Shown here: positions 34,559 to 44,100 of the stretch, in pieces
How the letters are laid out: the number at the start of each line of letters is the position of its first letter
Numbering within the stretch: the first letter of the stretch is position 1
DNA from: Streptomyces poonensis
GTDB lineage: Bacteria > Actinomycetota > Actinomycetes > Streptomycetales > Streptomycetaceae
Length of the DNA: 64,000 nucleotides
Assembly (NCBI RefSeq): GCF_014650915.1
Contig: NZ_BMVW01000010.1
Span: 1-64,000, forward strand
Direction of reading: 5' to 3'
Translations under genes and position numbers: made by a program
Notes under the pieces: generated by a model
Seen by the model: only the letters and a program-made list of their open reading frames with translations
The model's database searches: none
Told to the model about the DNA's origin: nothing

Positions 34559-36985
34559 TCAGAGGGCGTCGTGCACGGCGACCCGGCCGCCGGGCACCGT
34601 CACGGTCTCCGGCGACGACGGGAACGCCGGCGGGAACGCCGACGGGAACGCAGGCGGGAACGACCCCGCGGGTCCGGGCACGGACGCCGTCGGCCGCTCC
34701 GCCGGCGAGGGCACCGGACGCCGCTCGGCGAGCGGCACCACCGGCGGCAGCCCCGCAGCTCCGGCTCCGGTCCTGGTCCCGGTCCGGATCTCGGTCTCGC
34801 CCAGCACCACCCGGCGCACCACCCGCTCGGCGGCGTGCCCGTCGTCGTACGGGCAGAAGCGCGCCCGGAAGGCCGCCCTCAGCTGGGTCGAGCGCGAGCC
34901 GCGCCAGTGGCCGGTGGCGAAGATATCGATCAGCTCGTCCTCACCGCGCGCCACCGCGCCCGGCGGGAACGACGACGCGCCGGACGAGGTGGAGGAGTCG
35001 CGGTAGGTACCGCGGGCCGCCTCGTACGCCTCCCGGTCGTCGTCCAGGAGCACGATCGGGCGGTCGAGGTTCGCGTAGTCGAACATCAGGGACGAGTAGT
35101 CGGTGATCAGCGCGTCCGACGCCAGGCACAGGTGCTCGACGCTCGGGTGGCCGGTCACGTCGAGGAGCCGTCCGCCGGCGGCGCGGACCGCCGGGGCGTC
35201 GTACGCCCGGGCGTCGGGCGGGGCGCCGTCGGCGTGGTGGGCCCGTGCCAGCAGCACGAAGCGCGGGCCGAGCCGGCGCAGCACGCGCTCCAGGTCCAGG
35301 GCCGTGCGTGGGCCGCTGCGGTGGTCGCGGTACGTCGGCGCGTACAGGACGGCGATCGCGCCCTCGGGGACGCCGAGCGAGGCGCGCAGCCGGTCCACGT
35401 CCATCGAGGTCGCTCGCTGGAACACGTCGTTGCGCGGCAGGCCGTACTCCAGCGTCTCGTACCCGGCGGGGAAGACCCGCTCCCACACCAGCGTGGAGTG
35501 CCGGTTGCCGGACAGGACGAAGTCCCACTGGTCGGCGCCGCACAGCAGTCCCGCGGTGTCCGTGCCGCGGGCGGCGGCCGGGCGGCCCCGGAGATCGAGG
35601 CCCATGCGCTTGACCGGGGTGCCGGCCTGCGTCTGCACCATGACCTGCCCGGCACGCTTGACCAGCCGGGTGTCGAACTCGGCGTTGGTGACGAGGTACT
35701 TGGCACGCGCCAGCGCCGTCCAGTACCCGACCGAGCCGGGCACCACCCGGCGGGTCGCCGTCGGAAGCGTGTGGTGGTGCTCGGGGCGGGCGGCCCACGC
35801 GGTCCGGACGTGTGGGGCGTACGTGCGGAACGCCTCCTCCAGCGCGCCCGGGTTGCAGCAGTAACCGCGGCCGTCGTACGCGGAGAACAGGGCGCGGTCC
35901 GCGCGCAGCGGCAGCAGCCGCTGGACGCGGTAGTGCAGCCGGAGCGCGCCCCGCCCGGCAGCGCGCAGCGCCGCCGTGAGCACACCCAGGCCGTGTCTGC
36001 CCGCGCGTGCCGCGAGCGACAGCGCCCGGTACGTGCGGTGGGCGCCCAGCCGGACGAGCAGATGCCGCAGCCGCCGGTGACCCCGGACGGGGACGCCGGG
36101 CACCCGGTAACGGGCGTAGTGGACGCGCGCCCGGCGCAGGAACTCGGCGCGGGTGCCGCGCGGCAGCCGTACGCGCCGGGAGAACACCGTCACCAAGTGG
36201 TCGACCATGCGGCGGAACAGCGCCGGGCGCCAGTGGGCGAGCCACGGCCGGGCGTCGACGTAGGCGAAGAGCCGGTCGTACTGCTCGAAGACGTCGAAGT
36301 GGCGGCGGCTGGTCGTGCCGAGGATGCCGCCCCGGCGCAGCTGCCGGTAGTGCACGCAGGAGCGGTCCAGGGTGGCGATCGAACCGGCCGCCATCAGCAC
36401 CGGATACGTCCACGGCACGTTCTCGTAGTAGCCGGGCGGGAACGTGAAGCCCTCCCGGTCGAGGAACTCCCGGCGGCACGCCTTGTTCCACACCGCCATC
36501 GGGGCCGACAGCAGCGAGGGGCGGTCGTCGAGGCGGAAGGGCGCCGGGCCCTCCTCCGTGAGCCGCGTGGCCCGCTGGGGGCGCACCGTCTCGCCGGACC
36601 ACAGGACGCGCGTGTAGTCGTAGACCAGGACGTCGGGGTCGCCGGTCTCCTTGACGCGGTCGGCGATCGCCCGCAGCGCGTCCGGGGTGAGGGTGTCGTC
36701 ACCGTCCAGGAAGAGCACGTAGTCGCCGACGGCGAGGTCCAGTCCCGTGTTGCGGGCCGGCCCGAGCCCCTCGTTCGCGGGCAGGTGCACGGGCCGTACG
36801 CGCGGATCGCGGGCCGCGTACTCGTCGGCGATCGCGCCGCAGGCGTCCGGCGAGCAGTCGTCCACGACGATCAGTTCGAGATCGGAGAAGGACTGGGTCA
36901 GCACGGAATCCAGGCACTCGTGCAGATAGGCCTGCACCCCGTGGGCGGGGACGATGACACTGAACCTGGGCAAGAGGGCATCCAT
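34559..36985 (-). CDS. Bifunctional glycosyltransferase GT2 / CDP-glycerol glycerophosphotransferase (TagF-like)
   Basis: An 808-residue fusion. Residues 1-~250 form a GT-A family 2 glycosyltransferase (FSVIVPAHGVQAYLHECLDSV; metal-binding FLDGDDTLT at 92-100). Residues ~360-720 resemble TagF-type CDP-glycerol polymerases: YLVTNAEFDTRLVKR, GLPRNDVF, AVLYAPTYRDHR and SDALITDYSSLMFDYANLDRP. The combination suggests assembly of a poly(glycerol/alditol phosphate) wall polymer with sugar decoration. The C-terminal ~90 residues are disordered with FPPAFPSAFPPAFPSS repeats. The final polymer is inferred, not shown; it could be a teichoic- or teichulosonic-type chain. Confidence 0.9.
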   Translation of the reverse strand: MDALLPRFSVIVPAHGVQAYLHECLDSVLTQSFSDLELIVVDDCSPDACGAIADEYAARDPRVRPVHLPANEGLGPARNTGLDLAVGDYVLFLDGDDTLTPDALRAIADRVKETGDPDVLVYDYTRVLWSGETVRPQRATRLTEEGPAPFRLDDRPSLLSAPMAVWNKACRREFLDREGFTFPPGYYENVPWTYPVLMAAGSIATLDRSCVHYRQLRRGGILGTTSRRHFDVFEQYDRLFAYVDARPWLAHWRPALFRRMVDHLVTVFSRRVRLPRGTRAEFLRRARVHYARYRVPGVPVRGHRRLRHLLVRLGAHRTYRALSLAARAGRHGLGVLTAALRAAGRGALRLHYRVQRLLPLRADRALFSAYDGRGYCCNPGALEEAFRTYAPHVRTAWAARPEHHHTLPTATRRVVPGSVGYWTALARAKYLVTNAEFDTRLVKRAGQVMVQTQAGTPVKRMGLDLRGRPAAARGTDTAGLLCGADQWDFVLSGNRHSTLVWERVFPAGYETLEYGLPRNDVFQRATSMDVDRLRASLGVPEGAIAVLYAPTYRDHRSGPRTALDLERVLRRLGPRFVLLARAHHADGAPPDARAYDAPAVRAAGGRLLDVTGHPSVEHLCLASDALITDYSSLMFDYANLDRPIVLLDDDREAYEAARGTYRDSSTSSGASSFPPGAVARGEDELIDIFATGHWRGSRSTQLRAAFRARFCPYDDGHAAERVVRRVVLGETEIRTGTRTGAGAAGLPPVVPLAERRPVPSPAERPTASVPGPAGSFPPAFPSAFPPAFPSSPETVTVPGGRVAVHDAL

Positions 36986-37094
36986 GGGTCGGCGCGGCGG
37001 TCGTGCCCGGCAACGACCCGTCGCGCGATCGGGTTACGCCCGGTGTGGCATACGGGGGACGGGGGAGCGCGGGGCGGACGGGAGCGGACGGACC

Positions 37095-37126
37095 AGGGGG
37101 CGGACCCGGTTCCGGGCCCGCCCCCT
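37095..37126 (-). terminator. Terminator after sugar ABC permease
   Basis: AGGGGGCGGACCCGG (37095-37109) and CCGGGCCCGCCCCCT (37112-37126) form a near-perfect 15-bp stem 16 bases beyond the stop of the leftward permease gene. Confidence 0.7.
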
Positions 37127-37141
37127 GACCGTCGACCGGCC

Positions 37142-38071
37142 CTACTTCACCGCGCCCGCCATCACACCGGACACGAACTGCCGCTGGAACGCGAAGAACA
37201 CGACCAGCGGGATCACCATGGAGATGAAGGCGCCGGGCGCCAGCACGTCGATGTTGGCGCCGAACTGGCGGACCTGCTGCTGGAGCGCGACCGTCAGCGG
37301 CTGGGAGCCGGAGTCCGAGAACACCAGGGCGACCAGCATGTCGTTCCACACCCACAGGAACTGGAAGATCCCCAGGGACGCGAGCGCCGGAGCCGCGAGC
37401 GGCATGACGACGGTCAGGAACAGCCGTGCCTCACCGGCCCCGTCCAGCCGCGCCGCCTCCAGCAGCTCCCGCGGGATCTCCGCGAAGAAGTTGCGCAACA
37501 GGAAGATCGCGAACGGCAGTCCGAACCCGACGTGGAAGAGGACGACACCGATGATGTCGCCGAAGATCCCGAGGGTGCCGAAAAGGCTGGACAGCGGGAT
37601 CAGCGCCACCTGCACCGGCACCACCAGCAGCGCCACCACGGCCATGAACCACCAGTCGCGGCCCTTGAAGTCCATCCACGCGAAGGCGTACCCCGCCATC
37701 GCGCCGATGAGGATGACCAGCAGTGTCGCCGGGACCGTGATCCAGACGGTGTTGAACAGGGAACTGGTGACGGCGTCGTTCTTCAGCAGCGACTCGTAGC
37801 TGGCGGCGGTCAGTTCGGCGGGCGCGCTGAACACCGTCCACCAGCCCGACTCGGCGATGTCCTTCGGGTCGCGGAACGACGAGACCAGCAGCCCGAAAGT
37901 GGGCACCAGCCAGAACACGGCCACCAGGACCAGGAAGACGCGCAGCACCCCGCCCGCCGCCCCGCTCGCCACCCGCGAGGCGAGGGAGCGCCGGGGACGT
38001 ACGGAGGTGTCCTGAACGGAGGAACCGGCGGGCCGCGAAGGCCCGCGCGCGGGAGTGTCGAGAGCGGTCAC
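37142..38071 (-). CDS. Carbohydrate ABC transporter permease, MalG-like
   Basis: A 309-residue permease with six transmembrane helices and the EAA loop ELLEAARLDGAGEARLFLTVVMPL that contacts the ATPase. It is the MalG-type partner of the permease encoded directly upstream; the start GTG 38071 overlaps that gene's stop by four bases (GTGA). No ATPase gene lies in the cluster, so a shared ATPase such as MsiK, which serves many streptomycete sugar importers, probably powers it. The sugar is unknown. Confidence 0.92.
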   Translation of the reverse strand: MTALDTPARGPSRPAGSSVQDTSVRPRRSLASRVASGAAGGVLRVFLVLVAVFWLVPTFGLLVSSFRDPKDIAESGWWTVFSAPAELTAASYESLLKNDAVTSSLFNTVWITVPATLLVILIGAMAGYAFAWMDFKGRDWWFMAVVALLVVPVQVALIPLSSLFGTLGIFGDIIGVVLFHVGFGLPFAIFLLRNFFAEIPRELLEAARLDGAGEARLFLTVVMPLAAPALASLGIFQFLWVWNDMLVALVFSDSGSQPLTVALQQQVRQFGANIDVLAPGAFISMVIPLVVFFAFQRQFVSGVMAGAVK

Positions 38072-39429
38072 CGCTGGCGCTCCTTCCGCAGCCGCCGGAT
38101 GTTGATCCACATCACCGGCAGGACGAGCAGCAGCAGGATCACACCGATCGCGCTGCCGAGACCGTAGTTGCCCCCGCCGCCGAACGACGACAGGAACAGC
38201 TGGAGGGCGAGCACGTTCGCCTCGTCCTGACTGGGCTGCGGCGCGATGATGTAGACGAGGTCGAAGACCTTCATCACGTTGATCATCAGCGTGACCAGCA
38301 CGACCGACAGGACCGGTGCCAGCAGCGGCACCGTGACTCTCCGGAACACCTGCCACTCGTTGGCGCCGTCCACGCGGGCCGCCTCCAGCAGGTTGCGGTC
38401 GACGCCCGCGAGCCCCGCCGCGATCAGCACCATCGCGAAGCCCGCCCACATCCACACGTAACTGCCGATGATGGCCGGGGTGACGAGGGCCGGGCCCAGC
38501 CAGTCGATGCCGTTGTACGGGGCCGAGAAGTTCGACCCCGGCAGTCGCAGCTGTGCGCCGTCGGCCTCGGCGGGGAGGCTGAAGGTGCCGTCGGCGGAGC
38601 TGGTCGTGGAGGCGACGACCTTCCCGTCCTTGACCGCCTCCACCTCGACGCCCTTCAGCGCCTTCTCGCGCGCGTCGATCACGCCCTTCTCACCGCCGCC
38701 GCCCAGCCGGAAGTCCAGCCAGACGGTGCCGGTGACCCGGTCGCCTCCGGTGGGGGTGGCCTTCGCGTCCTGGGGGTCGCCGGGGAGCTTGTTCGGGGCG
38801 ATGCCGACCAGCGGCAGCAGCACCGGTGTGCCCGCCCGCACGGTGCCGCTCGTCGTGAACGAACCGCCGCCGGACGCCTTGAGATCGCTGACCTGGGCGT
38901 TCGGCCGGGCCTTGGGATAGACCGCGGCGTCGGAGAACGTGTCGTGCACGGAGGTGACGACGGCGTTCGCGACGCCCCGGTCGGGGTCCGCCTCGTACAC
39001 CAGCCGGAAGATGATGCCCGCGGCGAGCATCGAGATCGCCATCGGCATGAAGACGATCAGCTTGAACGCCGTGCCCCAGCGCACCCGTTCGGTGAGCACG
39101 GCGAAGATCAGGCCCAGCGCGGTGACGAGCGCGGGCGCGACGGCGACCCAGACCGCCGTGTTGCGCACGGCGGTGAGCGTGGCGTCGTCGGTGAAGATGT
39201 CGACGTAGTTGCCGAGCCCGACGAAACCGGAACCGTCCGCGTCGTACAGGCTGCGCCAGACCGAGTACCCGATCGGGTAGACCACGAGCGAGCCGAGCAG
39301 CACCAGCGCGGGCAGCAGGAACAGCACCGCCACCCACAGCCGGGTGCCCGTCACGCTCTTGCGCGGGGGGACGGAGGGCGTGGGCAGTGCGCCCGCACCC
39401 TCCGTCGACTTCGCTACGGCACCTGCCAT
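38068..39429 (-). CDS. Carbohydrate ABC transporter permease, MalF-like, with large extracellular insertion
   Basis: A 453-residue permease, about 150 residues longer than typical MalF-type proteins. Normal helices and topology are seen at ~30-145 and ~315-445, including the EAA loop NLLEAARVDGANEWQVF. Residues ~150-305 are an inserted hydrophilic domain after VYEADPDRG; its second half (GVEVEAVKDGKVVASTTSSADGTF, residues 260-283) resembles carboxypeptidase-regulatory/prealbumin-like beta-sandwich repeats. The insertion lies in the loop where E. coli MalF has its periplasmic P2 loop. ATG 39429 (MAGAVAKSTEG) starts 10 bases after the binding-protein stop. Confidence 0.92.
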   Translation of the reverse strand: MAGAVAKSTEGAGALPTPSVPPRKSVTGTRLWVAVLFLLPALVLLGSLVVYPIGYSVWRSLYDADGSGFVGLGNYVDIFTDDATLTAVRNTAVWVAVAPALVTALGLIFAVLTERVRWGTAFKLIVFMPMAISMLAAGIIFRLVYEADPDRGVANAVVTSVHDTFSDAAVYPKARPNAQVSDLKASGGGSFTTSGTVRAGTPVLLPLVGIAPNKLPGDPQDAKATPTGGDRVTGTVWLDFRLGGGGEKGVIDAREKALKGVEVEAVKDGKVVASTTSSADGTFSLPAEADGAQLRLPGSNFSAPYNGIDWLGPALVTPAIIGSYVWMWAGFAMVLIAAGLAGVDRNLLEAARVDGANEWQVFRRVTVPLLAPVLSVVLVTLMINVMKVFDLVYIIAPQPSQDEANVLALQLFLSSFGGGGNYGLGSAIGVILLLLVLPVMWINIRRLRKERQR

Positions 39430-39439
39430 CTCGGGACCG

Positions 39440-40849
39440 TCAGCCGTTCTTGTAGGCCTTCGCGGCGTCGGCCTCCAGCTGCTGCTGGGCGCCCGCCACG
39501 TCCTGGGGGTCACGCAGGAAGTCCTGCAGGTCCTTCCACATGCCGACCCCCTGCGTGCCGCCGAAGGCCGCCGGGGCCTGGTCGGACAGGTCGAAGCGGA
39601 AGTCGTCGCCCGCCGCGAGCAGCGCCTCGGCGATGTCCCGGGTGACGTCGTCCTTGTACGCGCCCATGTCCATCTCCTTGTTGGGGGAGATGAAGCCGCC
39701 CTGTGCCGCCCAGAGCTCGGCCCCGTCGGTGGAGGCGAGGAACGTCAGCAGCGCCTTGGCGCCCTCGCTGTCCTTCAGCGCCACCGCCGCGTCGCCGGCG
39801 CTGACCACCGGGGAGTCGGCGCCGACGGCCGGGAACGGGAAGACCTTGGCGTCCGTGCCGACCTTCGCGTCCGTGTCGGCGTTGATGTTCGCGGTCACGA
39901 AGTCGCCCTCGAAGACCATGCCCGCCGGGGTGTCACCGTTGAACGTCTGGGTGACCGACTTCGGGAACTCCGTCCCCAGCGCGCCCTTGCGGCCACCCGC
40001 GAGGAGCTCGTCCTTGCCCCACAGCTCGCCCAGCGTGGTCAGGGCGTCCTTCACGGACGGGTCCGTCCACTTGATCTCGTGCTTGGCGAGCTGGTCGTAC
40101 TTCTCCGGGCCCGCCTGCGAGAGGTAGACGTTCTCGAACCAGTCGGTGAGCGTCCAGCCGTCCGCGCCGCCGACCGAGACGGCGGGGGACCCCGCGTCGG
40201 ACAGTGTCTGCGCGGTCTGCACGAACTCGTCCCAGCTCTTGGGCTCTTCGGTGATGCCGGCGGCCTCGAACGCCGCGGTGTTGTACCAGACCAGCGACTT
40301 GTTCGCGGCCTTCACATACGCGCCGACCTGCTTGCCGTCGACCGCCCCGAGGTCCTGCCAGCCCTGGGAGAAGTTCTTCTTCAGCTGCTCCTCGGTCTCC
40401 GCGCCGATCGGCTTCAGCCAGCCCTTCTCGGCGAACTGGTGCACCACGCCGACCTGGGGCAGGAACGCCACGTCCGGCGGCTGACCGCCCTGGATCTTGG
40501 TACCGAGGAAGGTGGAGGTGTTGTTGCCCGTCGGCACGAAGCTGACCGTGGCGCCGGTGCGCTTCTCGAACTCGTCCAGGACCTTGGTGAAGTTCTCCTG
40601 CTCCGCGCCCGTCCAGACGGCCGCGACCTCGAGCTTCTGCCCGTCCAGCTTGGGCAGTTGCACGGTGGGGGCCTTGGTGCCTCTGTTGTCGCTCGCCTGG
40701 CCCCCGTCGTCTCCGTCGTCCCCGCCGCAGGCGGTGAGGGAGAGGGTGAGCACTCCGGCGGCGAGCACCGCCACGGCCTTCGCGGCTCTGGCTCCGGTGG
40801 TGCGGGGGGTGGTTCTGGGTGACTTGCGTGTACGAAGAGTGCTGCGCAT
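39440..40849 (-). CDS. Sugar-binding lipoprotein of ABC importer
   Basis: A 469-residue extracellular solute-binding protein (family 1). The basic N-terminus and hydrophobic stretch end in the lipobox SLTAC (C41), followed by an acidic/Gly linker. The mature domain has typical blocks (WTGAEQENFTKVLDEFEKRTGATVSF; GGQPPDVAFLPQVGVVHQFAEKG; LVWYNTAAFEAAGI; SWDEFVQTAQTL). It is the first gene of the importer operon. The start may be ATG 40849 or the adjacent GTG 40852. The ligand is not evident from sequence. Confidence 0.93.
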   Translation of the reverse strand: MRSTLRTRKSPRTTPRTTGARAAKAVAVLAAGVLTLSLTACGGDDGDDGGQASDNRGTKAPTVQLPKLDGQKLEVAAVWTGAEQENFTKVLDEFEKRTGATVSFVPTGNNTSTFLGTKIQGGQPPDVAFLPQVGVVHQFAEKGWLKPIGAETEEQLKKNFSQGWQDLGAVDGKQVGAYVKAANKSLVWYNTAAFEAAGITEEPKSWDEFVQTAQTLSDAGSPAVSVGGADGWTLTDWFENVYLSQAGPEKYDQLAKHEIKWTDPSVKDALTTLGELWGKDELLAGGRKGALGTEFPKSVTQTFNGDTPAGMVFEGDFVTANINADTDAKVGTDAKVFPFPAVGADSPVVSAGDAAVALKDSEGAKALLTFLASTDGAELWAAQGGFISPNKEMDMGAYKDDVTRDIAEALLAAGDDFRFDLSDQAPAAFGGTQGVGMWKDLQDFLRDPQDVAGAQQQLEADAAKAYKNG

Positions 40850-41040
40850 CACTGCCCCGTTCTGCGTTCCGCGTCGAGCGTACGAGCGCTGTCCCGTCGC
40901 TCTGGTCTACGCCGCGTCACCGGCAGCGGCAAGGGCGCCTGCGGTGTCGGGGCGGTGATCGTAATCGCCTCGTGACGTGGAGTGTGACGCGGAGTCAGGT
41001 GGGGCGGGCGGGGCGGGCGGGGCGCGGAACGGCGGTGGGG

Positions 41041-41072
41041 GCGACCGTCGGTGAGTGCTCACCGACGGTCGC
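41041..41072. terminator. 32-bp near-perfect palindrome after the FHA-FtsK gene
   Basis: GCGACCGTCGGTGAG (41041-41055) and CTCACCGACGGTCGC (41058-41072) are exact inverted repeats around a TG centre, 45 bases past the FHA-FtsK stop on its transcribed strand. A partial extra copy (GCTCACCGAAGGTC) follows at 41071-41084. It is probably a terminator but is symmetric enough to be a protein-binding site. Confidence 0.6.
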
Positions 41073-41116
41073 TCACCGAAGGTCCGCTTCGCATCAGGTC
41101 GCTCATGGCGGGGCGC

Positions 41117-44100
41117 TCACAGAAGGGAGGGCACCTCCTTGGCCGAGACGGAACGGGCCGCGCGGTCCAGCGCGCTGGCGAGCAGGGCCAGGTCCGTCGG
41201 GCCGTTGCCCAGTTCGCGCACCGGGCGGCGGGCCGGCGGGTCGCCCATGCGGGCCCACTCCAGGGGTACGACCGTGGGCCGGAGCGTGGCCGTGCGCGGG
41301 ATACGGCCGGTGACGCGGCCCGCCTGGAAGGGGGTGGTGCGGGCGGGGGCGGCTGCGGAACCGGTGGCGGAGCCGTCCGGGTGGCCGGTGGGGGGCGCGG
41401 TTGTGGGGGGCGCGGTCGTGGGGGCTGTACCGAGGGGCACCGAGGCCGTGCGGGACGTGTCCGTGATCGTCAACTGCCCGCGGCCCGCGACCGGTTCGTC
41501 CGGTCCGGTCGCCGGGGTCTCCAGGACGACACGGAGGGTGGCGGCGCGCGCGAGGTCCGTCCCCGCCGTACGGGTGCCCCCGGAAGTGGAGGCGACGAGG
41601 TGCACGCCGAGCTGGGCGCCCTCCCGGGCCGCGGCCTCCAGGGCGCGTACGACGGAGCCGGCCGCCGGACGGCCCGGGGAACCCAGCGGAGGGGAGAGCA
41701 GCGCGTCCAGGTCGTCGACGATCACGACGAGGCGGGCCAGCGGCGGGCCGGGCTCCGGGCGCTCGCGCCCCGCGGCCGGGCGCAGGCGGACCGTGGTGGT
41801 GGTCGGCGGCGTGTCGAGGTCGTCGGCGCCGGACGCCGCGGCCGGGGCGCCGGACGGCGTGCCACGGGAGACGCCCGCCGTGCGCTGGGCGACGAGCCGA
41901 CCGGTGACCGCGCGGCTGGTGTGCCACTCGGTGAAGCCGAGGCGGCCGAGCAGCTCCGCGCGGCGTTTGAGCTCGGCGCTCAGCGACTGGGCGAACTCCC
42001 GCATGCGTACGGGGTCGTTGGCGGTGAGGTGAGTGGCCACATGGGGGAGATCGGTGCAGGCACCCAGCCCGTCGCCGGGATGCCGGCCGTGGCCGCCGCC
42101 GTCCTCGCCGTCCACCAGGACGATGCCGAGCCGGTCGGGGCGCTCGGCGGCGGCCAGCGACGCGGCGACGGAGCGCAGCAGTTCCGTACGGCCGCTGCCG
42201 GGCGGGCCCTCGATCAGCAGATGCGGCCCGTCGGCGCCGAGGTCCGCGCACACGGGTCCGCGCGGACCGGCACCGAGCACGGCCCAGGCCCGCCCTCCGA
42301 CGGCCGAGGTGTCGTCGGCCGCGTCAGCCCACCGCGCCAGCAGGGACGCCGGGGTGGCCCGCGCCAGCCCCAGCTCGTCCAGCAGACGCGCGGACTGGGG
42401 CAGGGGCGCCGACACGCGCGGGTGCTGCCCGCCGGAGGCGCCGTCCGGGCGCAGCGGCGCGAGCGCTCGCGCGAACCGTTCAGCCCACTCCGCGGACACC
42501 GCGTCGACGGCGGCGACGGTTCCGGAGGTGACCGGCGTCCCCGGGTGGGCGTCGTCGTCGGGCGGCCCGGCGGGTGCACCGGCGGCCGCGCCGGCGGGCG
42601 GATGGGCCGCCAGGCCGACGTGAGTACGGCTCGTGCGGCCTGCGCCCGTGTGCGTGTGCGTCTGCTTGGTGCCGCTGCCGGAACCGGCCCGGTCCTCGCG
42701 GTGCTCGTGGGAGCCGCCGGTTCCGCGGGAGTCGCTGACCGGGCGGGGGCCGCTGTCCGGGCGGGAGTCGCTGTCCGCGCGCGTGTGGCCGGTGGACGTC
42801 GCCTGCCGGGACGGAGCCATGCCGCCCGTGTGCCGCGTCGTGGGCCGGGCGGGCGCGGCCCGCATCAGCCGCAGTGCCGTGGCGACGTCACCGCTGAGCA
42901 GAGCCACGGCCCCGCAGGCGCGGAACACGGGCGACACCGCGCACGCGGCCTCGTACGTCTCCGTCACCGGTGACGCGGGCGACGCGGCGTCCGTCTCGGC
43001 GAGACAGATCACGTGGATGCCCGCCGAGGGCCCCTCCAGCGCCAGCCGTGTCACGGACTCCCGCACATCGGCGCCCCCGGGATCCCCGTCCACCAGCACG
43101 ACGGTGTACGCCTCGGGGGAGCCGTGGCCCGCCGGGCCGCCGTCCCGGCGCCAGGAGGGCCGACGGCTTGCGGGTCCGCCGGGAGCGTCTCCGGCGGAAC
43201 CGTTCCCGGCCGAGCCGTACGAGCCGGTCGTGCCCTCACCGGGCGCCGTCGAGGCGGGAACGACAGGCATCCCCCGCACACCCGCCGTCTCCGGGAGCGT
43301 GCCGTCGGCGGCTGCCGTGTCGGTGGCGTGGTCCTCCAGGCGCCGCAGCAGCTCGTCCATGCGGGCCGCGGCCTGGTCGCGGTCGTACGCCAGCAGCAGG
43401 CGGCAGTCCTGGCCGTGGCCGGGGCGGACGTGGGGGAGCCAGCCGAGCCAGGCCCACTCGGCCGTGCGCTCCGCCACGGGACGCGCACGGTCCGCGCTGA
43501 TCAGCACCAGTTCCAGGAGGTCGGGGGAGTGCAGCGCGGCCAGCTGTGCGACGACCGCGCGGGCCAGCCCCGCCAGCCGCGGCCGCGGCCCGGCGAGCCC
43601 CAGGGCGCCGACCTCGCGCAGCCCGGTGGTCACCGGCACCGCGGGCAGCAGCCCCGAGCCGTCGGGGGCCGTGCGGTCGGCCGTGCCGAGCCGTACCGTC
43701 AGCAGCTCCGGATGTCCGGGCGTCCGCTCCCACAGGCGCTGTCCCGGGCCGAGCGCCGTGAGCAGCAGGGCCGCCGGGTCCGGCCATCTCTCGGGGCTCT
43801 GCGCCGGTGCGACCGAGGGCCGCGGTGAGAGGTTCTCGTCGACGTCGTACGGGTCGTGGCCGCCGGCCGTCCGGTCGGCGCGCCCGCCGGTCAGCCGCCG
43901 TGCCCAGGCCGAGAGCCCTCCGCGTTTGCGGGACACACGGGGTACGTCCGTGCCGCGGACAGGCGTCCCTTTCCGGGTGCCGCCCGGACCGGGTACGCCG
44001 TCGTCGGCCGCGTGCTCGCCGCCGCCGGCGGCCGTCACGTCCGCGCCGTGGTCCGGCCCGAAGGTCGCGCTCCCGGACGCGTGCCCGCACGCCTCGGCGG

